Source: CAZGAH01 sp964523295 (GTDB taxonomy: Bacteria > Desulfobacterota > Desulfovibrionia > Desulfovibrionales > Desulfovibrionaceae). From it: 64,000 bases of DNA. Positions within the stretch are counted from its first letter, which is position 1. Every line of letters begins with the position of its first letter. Under the pieces are notes generated by a model that saw only the letters and a list, made by a program, of their open reading frames with translations, was not told the origin of the DNA and made no database searches. Made by a program: the position numbers and the translations under genes. Of this stretch, positions 55,483-64,000 are shown piece after piece. The stretch covers positions 1 to 64,000 of the forward strand of contig CAZGAH010000007.1 in NCBI GenBank assembly GCA_964523295.1, in the 5' to 3' direction.

Positions 55483-55935
55483 ATGCCACAGTCATTGTCA
55501 AATATAATTGTTCATATTGTGTTCAGTACAAAAAACAGAGAGGACTCAATTCGTGTTGAAGACGAGGAGCGGTTGTATTTGTATATCGTTGGAGTTTTGC
55601 AAGGCCTTGGCTGCAATGCGTTAAAAATTGGAGGCACGGCGAATCATGTGCATATCGCTTGCATACTGCATAGAACGCTAGCTGTCAGCAAAGTAGTAGA
55701 AAAAATCAAAATAGCAAGTTCAAGGTGGATAAAAACGATTAGCCAACACTATGAACAGTTCGCATGGCAAATTGGTTATGGAGCCTTTTCTGTAAGTCAA
55801 TCACAACTCGGAAAACTTATTGCGTATATAGAACGCCAAAAAGAACACCATAGAGAAAATGATTTTCAGGAAGAGTATCGTATTATTTTGAAAAAGCATG
55901 GTCTGATGCACGATGAGAGATACGTATGGGATTGA
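55483..55935 (+). CDS. IS200/IS605-type Y1 transposase, REP-associated (RAYT-like)
   Basis: A 150-residue Y1 HUH transposase. It starts MPQSLSNIIVHIVFSTKN. The metal-binding HUH pair is in GGTANHVHIACIL, and the catalytic Tyr region is LIAYIERQKEHHRENDFQEE. The ending MHDERYVWD is typical of a small REP-associated subgroup. Its ATG begins on the base after the helicase stop (TAG-ATG). No TnpB gene accompanies it. The hairpin array immediately downstream is its probable substrate. Confidence 0.88.
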   Translation: MPQSLSNIIVHIVFSTKNREDSIRVEDEERLYLYIVGVLQGLGCNALKIGGTANHVHIACILHRTLAVSKVVEKIKIASSRWIKTISQHYEQFAWQIGYGAFSVSQSQLGKLIAYIERQKEHHRENDFQEEYRIILKKHGLMHDERYVWD

Positions 55936-55998
55936 CGGGTAGGGTTGCTGAGGCGGAATGTTGAAGCAAATTAGGGGGGGCAATCCGGGGGTGGCAAT

Positions 55999-56727
55999 CC
56001 GGGGCGATGCCCCGGCCTATACTCGTATCGCCCCTTCGGGGCTCGTGCTCGGCCGTGGATTTGAGCGCTGAAGGCGCGGCGGATTATAGACCGGGGCATC
56101 GCCCCGGGTGGGGTGGTGGGCGGGGCATCGCCCCGGGTGGGGTGGTGGGCGAGGCATCGCCCCGGTGGGCGTCGGGCGTAAATACATCCGGGGCGATGCC
56201 CCGGCCTATACACATATCGCCCCTTCGGGGCTCGTGCTCGGCCGTGGATTTGAGCGCTGAAGGCGCGGCNNNNNNNNNNNNNNNNNNNNNNNNNNNNNNN
56301 NNNNNNNNNNNNNNNNNNNNNNNNNNNNNNNNNNNNNNNNNNNNNNNNNNNNNNNNNNNNNNNNNNNNNGGGTGGTGGGCGGGGCATCGCCCCGGGTGGG
56401 GTGGTGGGCGAGGCATCGCCCCGGGGTGCGTCGGGCGTAAATACATCCGGGGCGATGCTCGTGCTCGGCCGTGGATTTGAGCGCTGAAGGCGCGGCGGAT
56501 TATAGACCGGGGCATCGCCCCGGGTGGGGTGGTGGGCGGGGCATCGCCCCGGGTGGGGTGGTGGGCGAGGCATCGCCCCGGTGGGCGTCGGGCGTAAATA
56601 CATCCGGGGCGATGCCCCGGCCTATACACATATCGCCCCTTCGGGGCTCGTGCTCGGCCGTGGATTTAAGCGCTGAAGGCGCGGCGGATTATAGACCGGG
56701 GCATCGCCCCGGGTTATCAGGACAAAT
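55999..56727. repeat. Array of about 189-base units rich in GGGGC hairpins (REP-like)
   Basis: Units start at 55999, 56188, 56447 (shortened by 32 bases) and 56604; at least part of one more lies in the N gap. Each unit contains CCGGGGCGATGCCCCGG, GCCCCTTCGGGGC, the phrase CTCGTGCTCGGCCGTGGATT, and two or three copies of GGGGCATCGCCCC separated by GGGTGGGGTGGTGGGC. All GGGGC-GAT/ATC-GCCCC elements are 5-base-stem hairpins with 3-base loops. Most frames lack stops, so false coding frames run through. The array follows the RAYT-like gene by 64 bases and ends one base before the Mod ATG. Confidence 0.9.
56270..56369. other. Assembly gap, 100 N, within repeat array
   Basis: One hundred N bases; the array is repetitive, so its true copy number is unknown. 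Confidence 0.98.
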
Positions 56728-56728
56728 C

Positions 56729-59674
56729 ATGCACAATACATCGACCCCCAATTTCCAAAAGCTCGTCGAGTTGCTCAAGGAACTCTTTCAACTCGACCAG
56801 GCCGAGCTTGATTTCGGCATTTACCGCATCCTGAACCAGAAACGCGACGAGGTGACGCGTTTTCTGGAACGCGACCTCTTGCCTCAGGTGAAAGCCGGGT
56901 TGTCCTCATTCAAGTCCGCGGACAAGGTTGTACTTGAAAACGAGTTGGATCACGTCATGGACTTCGCCGCCTTGGAGGACGAGGTCTACTCGCACCTCTA
57001 CACCTTCTTCCGTCGCTACTACAAGGACGGCGACTTCCTCTCGCTCCGGCGCTACAAGGAGGGCGTCTACGCCATTCCCTACGAGGGCGAAGAGGTCAAG
57101 TTGCATTGGGCCAACGCAGACCAGTACTACATCAAAAGTGGCGAGCAATTTCGTGACTATGTTTTCAAGCTGCCCGACGGGCGACGCACGCATTTCAAAC
57201 TGGTCGAAGCGGACACGGAGTTGGGCGACAACAAGCCCCGGGCCGGCGGCGAGCGGCGTTTTATCCTTTGCGACGCCCCCCCCTGCATCGAGGACGGGGA
57301 CGAGTTGCTCCTGCGCTTCGAGTACCGGCCCGACGAGCAGAAGCGCAAACAGGCCGAGTTGAACCAGGCCGCGGCGCAGCGCCTGCTTGGCGACATCGGA
57401 CTTCGCAACTGGCTGGGCGGTTTGTCGCAGAAGCGGCCGACCGAAAAGAACCCGAATCGCACGCTGCTCGAAAAGCACCTCAACGACTACACCAGCCGCA
57501 ACACCTTCGACTACTTCATCCACAAGGACCTGGGCGGCTTTCTGCGGCGCGAACTCGATTTCTTCATCAAAAACGAGATCATGCATCTCGACGACATCGA
57601 GAGCGACACCGCCCCGCGCGTGGAACAGTACCTGTCCAAGATCAAGGCCCTGCGTGGCGTCGCGCGCAAGATCATCCGCTTCCTGGAGCAACTGGAAAAT
57701 TTCCAGAAAAAACTCTGGCTCAAGAAAAAATTCGTAGTCGAGACGCACTGGTGCCTGACCCTCGACCGCGTTCCCGAAGCGCTTTACCCGGACATCTGCG
57801 CCAACGCCACGCAGCGCGAGGAGTGGGTGCGGCTCTTTGCCATCGACGAACTCAAACCTGCGGCGCTGCAACACGGGCAGCAAATCCCCCTGGGCGGCTC
57901 GCCGACCGCGCCTGCGTACAGCGTCCCCCTGACCGTCGAGTTCCTCAAGGCCAACCCCTTTCTCGTGCTGGATACGAAGTTTTTCAGCACGGAGTTTAAG
58001 CACGCGGTGTTAGCCTCCGTCGACGACATAGACGCGCAATGCGACGGCGTGCTTGTGCATGGGGAGAATTTTGGGGCGCTGAACATACTGCAAGAACGGT
58101 ATCGAGAAAAAATAAAATGTATTTACGCTGATCCCCCATATAACACAGGCGGAGACGACTTTATGTATAAGGACGGATATATAGAGTCGTCTTGGATGTC
58201 CTTCATAGAAGGGCGCCTCAGCCAAACAATAAATTTTTTACACGAAAAATCGCTATCATTTTTTTCTATTGATGAAATTGAGCAAGCAATGATGAATGTC
58301 ATACTAAGCCAGATGCAAGGAAAATCAAATTTTGTCGGTATGATAGTTTGGAAATCAAGGCAAATGGAAGACGCAAGGGCTCTTACCGGGTTATCAAATG
58401 ATCATGAATATATAATTTGCTATCGCAACAGCAGCGCTGGATGCCTTAAGGGTGTACCCAAAGACCTCACAAAATTCTCAAACCCGGACAATGATGGACG
58501 AGGTCCATGGCGAAGTGCAGACTTGACTGGACTAGCAACAAAAGAACAACGCCCAAATTTGCACTATGATTTAACTGATCCAATGACTTCTATAACCTAT
58601 TCCTGTCCTCAAAAGGGGTGGAGGTATGACCCCACCACAATGAGGAAGAAAGTTACGGAAGGTAGAATTCTTTTTCCCAATGACCCAGCCAAAAGACCTC
58701 GGCACAAGCTCTTTCAAAATGAAATGGACAGTACTTACAAAAGCTTTTCTTCTGTAATATTAGATATAATAACTGCTGACGGAACCAAAGAAATCAACTC
58801 CATTTTAGCGTCTCATGTGTTTATTTTTCCTAAGCCTAGTACACTAATCCAAAAACTGATTGATCAAATTGAGGATACTGCGACCCAAGTTCTCGACTTC
58901 TTCGCCGGCTCCGGCACCACCGCGCACGCGGTCATCAATCTCAACCGTGAGGACGGGGGCACGCGTAAGTACATCCTCGTCGAGGTCGGCGAGCACTTCA
59001 ACACCGTGCTCAAGCCGCGCATTCAGAAGGTCGTCTACTCGGACGCCTGGAAGGACGGCAAGCCCGTCTCGCGCAAGGGCTCATCGCATATGTTCAAATA
59101 TTTCACCCTCGAATCCTACGAGGACGCGCTCAATAACCTGGAGCTGACGCGCGACGCGCTCAAGCAGCGCCAGCTCGAAAATCCCCTATTCCAGCAGTTC
59201 CGCGAGGACTACCTGCTCGGCTACATGCTCGACCTCGAGGCCGCGGGCAGTGCCTCGCTCCTGAACCTGGACGGCTTCGACGACCCCTTTGCCTACAAAA
59301 TGAAAATCGCCATGGGCAGCGCCGGCGAGACCAAAACCGTGTGCGTGGACCTGATCGAGACTTTCAACTACCTGATCGGGTTGCGCGTCAAGACCATGGA
59401 CGTCATCCGCGGCGTCTGCGTGGTCACGGGGCTGACGCCCCGGAGCGAGCGCGCGCTGGTCATCTGGCGCAAGGTCAAGGAAATGGACAACGCGACCCTG
59501 GACGCCTTCTTCCGCCGCCAGGACTACCGCCCCCGCGACGCGGAGTTCGACCTCATCTACGTCAACGGCGACAACAATCTCGAAAACCTCCGCCGCGAGG
59601 ACGAAACCTGGAAAGTGCGCCTGATCGAGCAGGAGTTCAAGCGCTTGATGTTCGCCGAGGAGAGTCTCTCATGA
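56729..59674 (+). CDS. Beta-class DNA methyltransferase, Type III Mod-like, long form
   Basis: A 981-residue methyltransferase, longer than classical Type III Mod (about 600-700) owing to an N-terminal region of about 450 residues ([20 protein letters not shown]). Catalytic motif [14 protein letters not shown] is at about residue 468, and SAM motif [17 protein letters not shown] at about 722. That order is the beta class of N6-adenine or N4-cytosine enzymes. The region between them, the target-recognition segment, has about 37% GC against 57-58% on both sides. The ATG at 56729 is chosen because sequence upstream in frame is repeat DNA; homologues begin near NFQKLVELL. Confidence 0.9.
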   Translation: MHNTSTPNFQKLVELLKELFQLDQAELDFGIYRILNQKRDEVTRFLERDLLPQVKAGLSSFKSADKVVLENELDHVMDFAALEDEVYSHLYTFFRRYYKDGDFLSLRRYKEGVYAIPYEGEEVKLHWANADQYYIKSGEQFRDYVFKLPDGRRTHFKLVEADTELGDNKPRAGGERRFILCDAPPCIEDGDELLLRFEYRPDEQKRKQAELNQAAAQRLLGDIGLRNWLGGLSQKRPTEKNPNRTLLEKHLNDYTSRNTFDYFIHKDLGGFLRRELDFFIKNEIMHLDDIESDTAPRVEQYLSKIKALRGVARKIIRFLEQLENFQKKLWLKKKFVVETHWCLTLDRVPEALYPDICANATQREEWVRLFAIDELKPAALQHGQQIPLGGSPTAPAYSVPLTVEFLKANPFLVLDTKFFSTEFKHAVLASVDDIDAQCDGVLVHGENFGALNILQERYREKIKCIYADPPYNTGGDDFMYKDGYIESSWMSFIEGRLSQTINFLHEKSLSFFSIDEIEQAMMNVILSQMQGKSNFVGMIVWKSRQMEDARALTGLSNDHEYIICYRNSSAGCLKGVPKDLTKFSNPDNDGRGPWRSADLTGLATKEQRPNLHYDLTDPMTSITYSCPQKGWRYDPTTMRKKVTEGRILFPNDPAKRPRHKLFQNEMDSTYKSFSSVILDIITADGTKEINSILASHVFIFPKPSTLIQKLIDQIEDTATQVLDFFAGSGTTAHAVINLNREDGGTRKYILVEVGEHFNTVLKPRIQKVVYSDAWKDGKPVSRKGSSHMFKYFTLESYEDALNNLELTRDALKQRQLENPLFQQFREDYLLGYMLDLEAAGSASLLNLDGFDDPFAYKMKIAMGSAGETKTVCVDLIETFNYLIGLRVKTMDVIRGVCVVTGLTPRSERALVIWRKVKEMDNATLDAFFRRQDYRPRDAEFDLIYVNGDNNLENLRREDETWKVRLIEQEFKRLMFAEESLS

Positions 59675-59736
59675 CAGTGAATCGACCTGAAAGCACGTTC
59701 ATGGCCGGCCATCTTAACCTTTTCAGCGCTGCTTAA
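59671..59736 (+). CDS. Possible 21-codon remnant overlapping Mod stop
   Basis: An ATG in ATGA overlap with the Mod stop opens [20 protein letters not shown] and stops after one more Ala. The coupling suggests a gene that once followed Mod, now lost, since 190 bases without coding signal separate it from Res. It could also be chance. Confidence 0.3.
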   Translation: MTVNRPESTFMAGHLNLFSAA

Positions 59737-59924
59737 TATCGTGGAAGGCTAACAGGCGTTTTGAGAAGAGCATACTCGCGACAATGGAGCTTGTTGATAG
59801 TGAAACGGCGTTTTGCTCTCAACAAAGACACGTGATGTGAGTTTACTCACAGCAAACGCAACGAGCACACGGCCGCAGACAACCAGGCGAATAACAACAA
59901 CCTACTACTACAGAAAGACCTGAC

Positions 59925-62900
59925 ATGGCCAGACCACGAAAAAATCAAACGCCCCAGCGCCCGCCGCTTCCGTTTCACGCCCGCCTGGTCCTCAATCAAT
60001 GGCTCCTCTCCCTTTTCGGCGCAAAAGGATTCATCGACCTGGCCCGCGGGCTCAAGGACGAGGCCCTGCTCGGGCTTGATCCCGACAATATCAGCAAATT
60101 CCAGCACGTTCTGGCCTTGCAGCTCCCCGAGGACTCGCTGCTGACTCGCGACGAGCTGCTGGCCTACGATCAAAACATCGTGCGCCACTGGCTGCGCATC
60201 ACTGCGGCGCGCAACGCGCACGGCGCGCCCTTGTACCCCAAGTATTACCAATATCTTTCCCTGCTCTTTGTGGAAATTTATCTGGACCGGTACTTCAGGG
60301 ACCGGGCCGGCCTGCTGGCGTCGCTCAACGCCCATTGCGAGGTTTTCAACAACGCGGTCGAAGCCCAGGACAAGGTTGCGCCGTTCACGCTGGACGGCTT
60401 GAACAAGCTCGCGTTTTGGGCGGCCACAGGGTCGGGCAAGACCCTGCTCATGCACGTCAATATTCTCCAATTCAGGCATTACCAGGCCAAGAGCGGGGCG
60501 CAGAACGCCTTCAACCGCGTCATCCTGCTGACGCCCAACGAGGGGCTGTCCTACCAGCATCTTGAAGAATTTCGCTTGTCCGGCGTCGAGGCCGATCTTT
60601 TCGACAAGGACAAGCCCAGCGCGTTTCGCGGCAAGGCCGTGGAAATCATCGACGTCCACAAGCTCCGCGAGGAGGCCAAGGAAAAAACCGTCGCCGTCGA
60701 TTCGTTCGAGGGCGACAACCTCGTGCTCGTAGACGAGGGGCACCGCGGGGCCGGGGGCGTTGAATGGATGGACAAGCGCAATCGCCTGTGCGAGGGCGGC
60801 TTTTCTTTCGAATACTCGGCGACCTTCGGGCAAGCCATGAAGGCGGCGGGAAACGCCGCGCTGACCCACATCTATCTGAAATGCATTCTGTTCGATTATT
60901 CTTACAAATATTTCTACAGCGACGGATTCGGCAAGGAATACCGCATCCTCAACCTCGCGGACGACCATGACGACGTTAGCCGCGATTTGTATCTCACTGC
61001 CTGCCTGCTGGCGTTTTACCAGCAGCTCAGGCTCTTTCAGGACCGTAAGGCCCCCTTCGCTCGCTTTCTGCTCCACGAGCCTTTGTGCGTCTTTGTCGGT
61101 GGTAGCGTGAACGCCGTACGCACGGAAAACAGACGTCAGGTGTCGGACGTCGTAGACATACTCCTCTTTCTCGCCGCTTTCGCCTCCAACAAGGCAAAGG
61201 CCGTCGCCCGACTGGAGCGGCTGCTGCGCGGTGAGGCTGTTCTTCGGAATGCGCAGGGGCATAACATCTTCGACAACGCCTTTCCCTATATTTTACGCCT
61301 CGACCTTGACGCCGACGCGCTGTACGACGACATGCTCAAAACGGTGTTCAATGCGACAGCGTCAGGCAAGCTGCATGTAGAAAACCTCAAGGGAGCCGAC
61401 GGCGAAATCGCGCTTTCCATCGGAACAAGCGAGGCTCCATTCGGCGTCATCAACGTTGGCGACACCACCGCGCTCTCCAGGCTATGCAACGCGCATGACT
61501 CGCTCGTAGTCTCTGAGCGCTCGTTTTCCGGGTCTCTTTTCAAAGAGATCAACAACGCCGATTCTCCGCTCAAGGTGCTCATTGGCTCGAAGAAATTTAC
61601 AGAAGGCTGGAACAGTTGGCGCGTCTCGACCATGGGGTTGATGAACATCGGCCGAACCGAGGGCTCGGAGATCATCCAGCTTTTCGGCCGCGGCGTCCGG
61701 CTCAAGGGCTTCAACTTTTGCCTCAAACGCAGCCGCGAGATGGACGGCGTCACGCCTCCTGAGCATATAGACGTCGTCGAGACCTTGAATATTTTTGGCG
61801 TGCGCGCCGACTATATGCGTCAGTTCAAGGAATACTTAGAAGACGAAGGATTACCGACAAATGACGACATGGAGACCCTCATTCTGCCCGTTGTCGCCAA
61901 TCTCGGCGGAAAACGCCTCAAAGTCCCGGCGGTGAAAGAGGGTATCGACTTCAAGAGAACAGGACCAAAGCCGACGCTGGACCTGCCTCCTGACTATTTA
62001 CAGCGTCACCCCGTCATCCTTGATTGGTACCCCAAGGTTCAGGCGGAAGTGAGCAGGGGATTGCGAACAACGAGCGATAATGCAGTTAAAGAGAAGAACG
62101 CGTTAACAGAAACTCACGTCGCATTCCTCGACATTGACGCTCTTTTCTTCGAGCTGGTGAACTATAAAAACGAACGCAGCTGGCAGAATATCAACATACC
62201 GAGGTCCATGATACTAGTGCTTCTCGCAAACAACTCATGGTATACGCTCTTTATTCCGAAACACGAGCTTGATTTTTATTCCTTTGATGCCGTCAACAGG
62301 TGGCAGGAAATCGCAACATCGCTGCTTAAAAAATATTGTGATCGGTTTTACAGGTACAAGAAAGATGAATACGAAAGACCGAACATGGAGCTTCGCCTTC
62401 TCTCGGAGGAAGACAAAAATTTCATAGGTGAAGGATACCGAATTATGATCGAGAAGTCGCGGACAGACATTATTGAAGGACTTACACAGATAATCAAAAA
62501 AATCGTAAAGGGCGACGTATCGGACATGGAGTTCAATACTTTTAAATCCTTTGTGTTTGATCGACATCTCTATCGACCACTTGTCTACTGCGCCAGCGAC
62601 GTGATTAAGGTCTCTCCGGTCGCTCTTAACGAGGGTGAACGGGATTTCGTTCTTGATCTTCGTACCTTCTGCAACAACAACCCAGACTTCTTTGCCGATG
62701 GACGGGAGCTATACCTCTTGCGCAACCAGAGTAAGGGGCGGGGGCTCGGCTTCTTTGAAGCACATAATTTCTATCCCGATTTCATCATCTGGCTTCTTCA
62801 TCGCGGCATTCAGCACATCATCTTTGTTGATCCCAAAGGAATTACTAGACTCGAAGGCCTCAGCGACCCGAAGATCGAATTTTACAAGACAGTCAAAGAG

Positions 62901-63095
62901 CTAGAGAAACAACTCTCCGATCCAAGTATTCGGATGAGTTCATTCATCGTTTCTAATACGCCGCTAAGCAAAGTCAAATGGTGGAGCGCAGCACAAGACA
63001 GGACTGAATTTGCAGCTCGTAATGTTTTATTTCAGAAAGAAGACCAGATGTATATAAAAATGATGTTTGTTGCAGCATGTGGCGTGCCACAGTAA
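59925..63095 (+). CDS. Type III restriction Res-like helicase-nuclease
   Basis: A 1056-residue superfamily 2 protein. Motif I is FWAATGSGKTLLMHVNI (about residue 164), motif II LVLVDEGHRGAGG (DEGH, about 269), motif III SATFGQA and motif VI IQLFGRGVRLKG (about 588). The C-terminus has PD-(D/E)xK nuclease residues: FYPDFIIWLL (about 951) and IIFVDPKGI (about 968). It should cut DNA lacking Mod methylation. GC falls from about 55% in the N-terminal half to about 45% or less after 62.0 kb, suggesting recombination in the C-terminal part. Confidence 0.9.
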   Translation: MARPRKNQTPQRPPLPFHARLVLNQWLLSLFGAKGFIDLARGLKDEALLGLDPDNISKFQHVLALQLPEDSLLTRDELLAYDQNIVRHWLRITAARNAHGAPLYPKYYQYLSLLFVEIYLDRYFRDRAGLLASLNAHCEVFNNAVEAQDKVAPFTLDGLNKLAFWAATGSGKTLLMHVNILQFRHYQAKSGAQNAFNRVILLTPNEGLSYQHLEEFRLSGVEADLFDKDKPSAFRGKAVEIIDVHKLREEAKEKTVAVDSFEGDNLVLVDEGHRGAGGVEWMDKRNRLCEGGFSFEYSATFGQAMKAAGNAALTHIYLKCILFDYSYKYFYSDGFGKEYRILNLADDHDDVSRDLYLTACLLAFYQQLRLFQDRKAPFARFLLHEPLCVFVGGSVNAVRTENRRQVSDVVDILLFLAAFASNKAKAVARLERLLRGEAVLRNAQGHNIFDNAFPYILRLDLDADALYDDMLKTVFNATASGKLHVENLKGADGEIALSIGTSEAPFGVINVGDTTALSRLCNAHDSLVVSERSFSGSLFKEINNADSPLKVLIGSKKFTEGWNSWRVSTMGLMNIGRTEGSEIIQLFGRGVRLKGFNFCLKRSREMDGVTPPEHIDVVETLNIFGVRADYMRQFKEYLEDEGLPTNDDMETLILPVVANLGGKRLKVPAVKEGIDFKRTGPKPTLDLPPDYLQRHPVILDWYPKVQAEVSRGLRTTSDNAVKEKNALTETHVAFLDIDALFFELVNYKNERSWQNINIPRSMILVLLANNSWYTLFIPKHELDFYSFDAVNRWQEIATSLLKKYCDRFYRYKKDEYERPNMELRLLSEEDKNFIGEGYRIMIEKSRTDIIEGLTQIIKKIVKGDVSDMEFNTFKSFVFDRHLYRPLVYCASDVIKVSPVALNEGERDFVLDLRTFCNNNPDFFADGRELYLLRNQSKGRGLGFFEAHNFYPDFIIWLLHRGIQHIIFVDPKGITRLEGLSDPKIEFYKTVKELEKQLSDPSIRMSSFIVSNTPLSKVKWWSAAQDRTEFAARNVLFQKEDQMYIKMMFVAACGVPQ

Positions 63096-63145
63096 TAATC
63101 AAAGTATCTTGCGAGCTATTTATCAAGAACAAACGCACGAATTAT

Positions 63146-63861
63146 TTAAACTTGCGAGAATGCATAACTATTCTTAATATATTGGTGAAAAAATTGCCCC
63201 TTTGAAGGCGACGCCACTACGCTCTCATAGATCACTAGCGGAACATTATAATACTGATAGACACCATTCTTGAATTCTATTTCGAGTGTTTCAGAAGACG
63301 CATCATAACCAATTGACACAATATTCGAGGATGCTACAGGCTCACGTTCCATATGTTCAATCTCCTTTTCTGAAAGTCGCTCGCGTTCTGGACGAGTAGC
63401 AGCCCACCTGGGATTTTGGGAACGCCACGAGGCAGCAATCCGACCATAGTCTTCTCTGGCTGTTCCGCTAATCCATGTTACCAGCTCCGAGTAAGGCCCA
63501 TATTCTGCTGGAAGCCTTTTGCCAACAATCTTTCCGATCTCATCGCAAATTGCATCGCCGAAATCCTTGTAGCCGGTCCCGTCCAGTCCATGTATCTGAG
63601 TGCCTCCTATTACGCTTGCAAGACTCCGAACTCGCGACAAGATACTTTCAATGTTGGGGTTGGCAATGTTTTTTCAATTGCATTAAACACTGGTCCATAT
63701 TTTGTCGACAGTACATCGCGTACTGTTGCTGTCAAACCAGCGACAGCTGGAATTAGAGGCTCATTTGTTCCTGGAGAATAAATTCCCGCAGGTGCGCCAG
63801 CGCCAACAAGCAAGCCGATACGCTTTCTTCCTTGTGCAATAATTTGCCTTAGGCTCGCCAT
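63146..63861 (-). pseudogene. Frameshifted SIR2-like N-terminus joined to KTSC domain
   Basis: The 5' part (MASLRQIIAQGRKRIGLLVG then AGAPAG) is the NAD-binding start of a SIR2-like domain. The frame shifts near 63660; inserting one A in the CCAACC run would restore LPNPNIESILSRVRSLASVI. The rest carries YGPYSELVTWISGTARE, then lacks the usual SIR2 centre (FTTNYDLL) and goes directly to a C-terminal KTSC domain (IVSIGYDASSETLEIEFKNG then YQYYNVP). So both a frameshift and an internal deletion are likely. SIR2 domains in bacterial defence deplete NAD+; this copy is probably inactive. Confidence 0.65.
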
Positions 63862-64000
63862 TTATTGATCGGGATTATGAGTGTGTAAAATCATGCCCAA
63901 TCTTTTCCTTTTTCAATTGGTTTCTCCCAAAAGGTCACAAAGAAAACTCAATCGTTGTTATCAATTTTTCCGCTGATGATTTATTATCATAAATATTTGA
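63862..64000. other. Window edge, nothing recognised
   Basis: AT-rich sequence upstream of the SIR2-like remnant; no promoter consensus stands out. Confidence 0.5.

Noticed and set aside
56007..56480. Open frames through the repeat array on both strands (Pro/Arg/Gly-rich peptides)
   Set aside because: They are translations of GGGGC-hairpin repeats and cross a 100-N gap; there is no ribosome binding site or conserved domain.
55999..56727. CRISPR array
   Set aside because: Units of about 189 bases with nested subrepeats and no unique spacers of constant length; no cas genes. A REP-like array fits better.
59847..61262. 471-codon minus-strand frame opposite Res
   Set aside because: Shadow of the Res helicase domain, which has clear catalytic motifs on the plus strand.
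52615..63095. Complete DISARM system
   Set aside because: An SNF2 helicase and a methyltransferase are present, but no DUF1998 (drmB), PLD nuclease (drmC) or drmA-like gene is seen; the third gene is Res-like with its own nuclease motif.

Overview
This is a draft bacterial contig of moderate-to-high GC. It has five 10-base N runs and one 100-base N run. The gene content (class I chromosomal parABS, hisC-cmk pair, many PAS/Cache/HAMP sensors, sigma-54-type promoter, heptose kinase, CoaBC, cobT, panB) fits a Gram-negative deltaproteobacterium, most like the Desulfovibrio group. That placement is inference from gene families. The parA-parB genes with two perfect parS sites suggest the 38-44 kb part lies near the chromosome origin.

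Layout. 0.4-7.7 kb: housekeeping genes (galE, STAS protein, panB, YgjP-like peptidase, PilZ protein, hisC, cmk) interrupted by a decayed IS66-family element. 8.3-15.6 kb: sensory genes (Cache protein, a chemoreceptor with a 5-residue deletion at its signalling tip, two histidine kinases) separated by a 21% GC stretch that looks like methanogen DNA. 16-22 kb: a minus-strand metal-uptake cluster (TonB, TroA/ZnuA-type ABC importer, two SAM methyltransferases, a TonB receptor without its plug). 22.4-28.7 kb: cobT, metF, mutT, a REC-GGDEF-EAL protein and a membrane protein. 29.5-33.7 kb: tRNA-Gln and tRNA-Glu followed by a small decayed integrative element bounded by a copy of the tRNA-Glu 3' end; it carries a broken integrase, an IS3 fragment, a broken RES/Xre toxin-antitoxin pair and an intact Fic gene. 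34-50.7 kb: DsbA-like, YbjQ-like, DUF255, partner-switch (STAS and SpoIIE), hldA, parB/parA, sugar epimerase, CoaBC, GldA-like and dynamin-like genes.

50.9-63.9 kb is a defence island beside tRNA-Ser. It holds a truncated Fic gene, then an SNF2-type helicase, an IS200/RAYT-type Y1 transposase whose ATG directly follows the helicase stop, an array of about 189-bp units full of GGGGC hairpins, a beta-class Type III-like DNA methyltransferase, a Type III-like Res helicase-nuclease, and a frameshifted SIR2/KTSC gene on the other strand. The helicase, Mod and Res probably form one restriction module. The Mod target-recognition region and the Res C-terminus have much lower GC than their flanks, which suggests specificity exchange by recombination.

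Most interesting: the SNF2-Mod-Res module with a RAYT and hairpin array in its middle; the methanogen-like DNA at 11.07-11.34 kb; the tRNA-Glu-bounded element; the sigma-54-driven 25-residue membrane peptide; and the chemoreceptor tip deletion.
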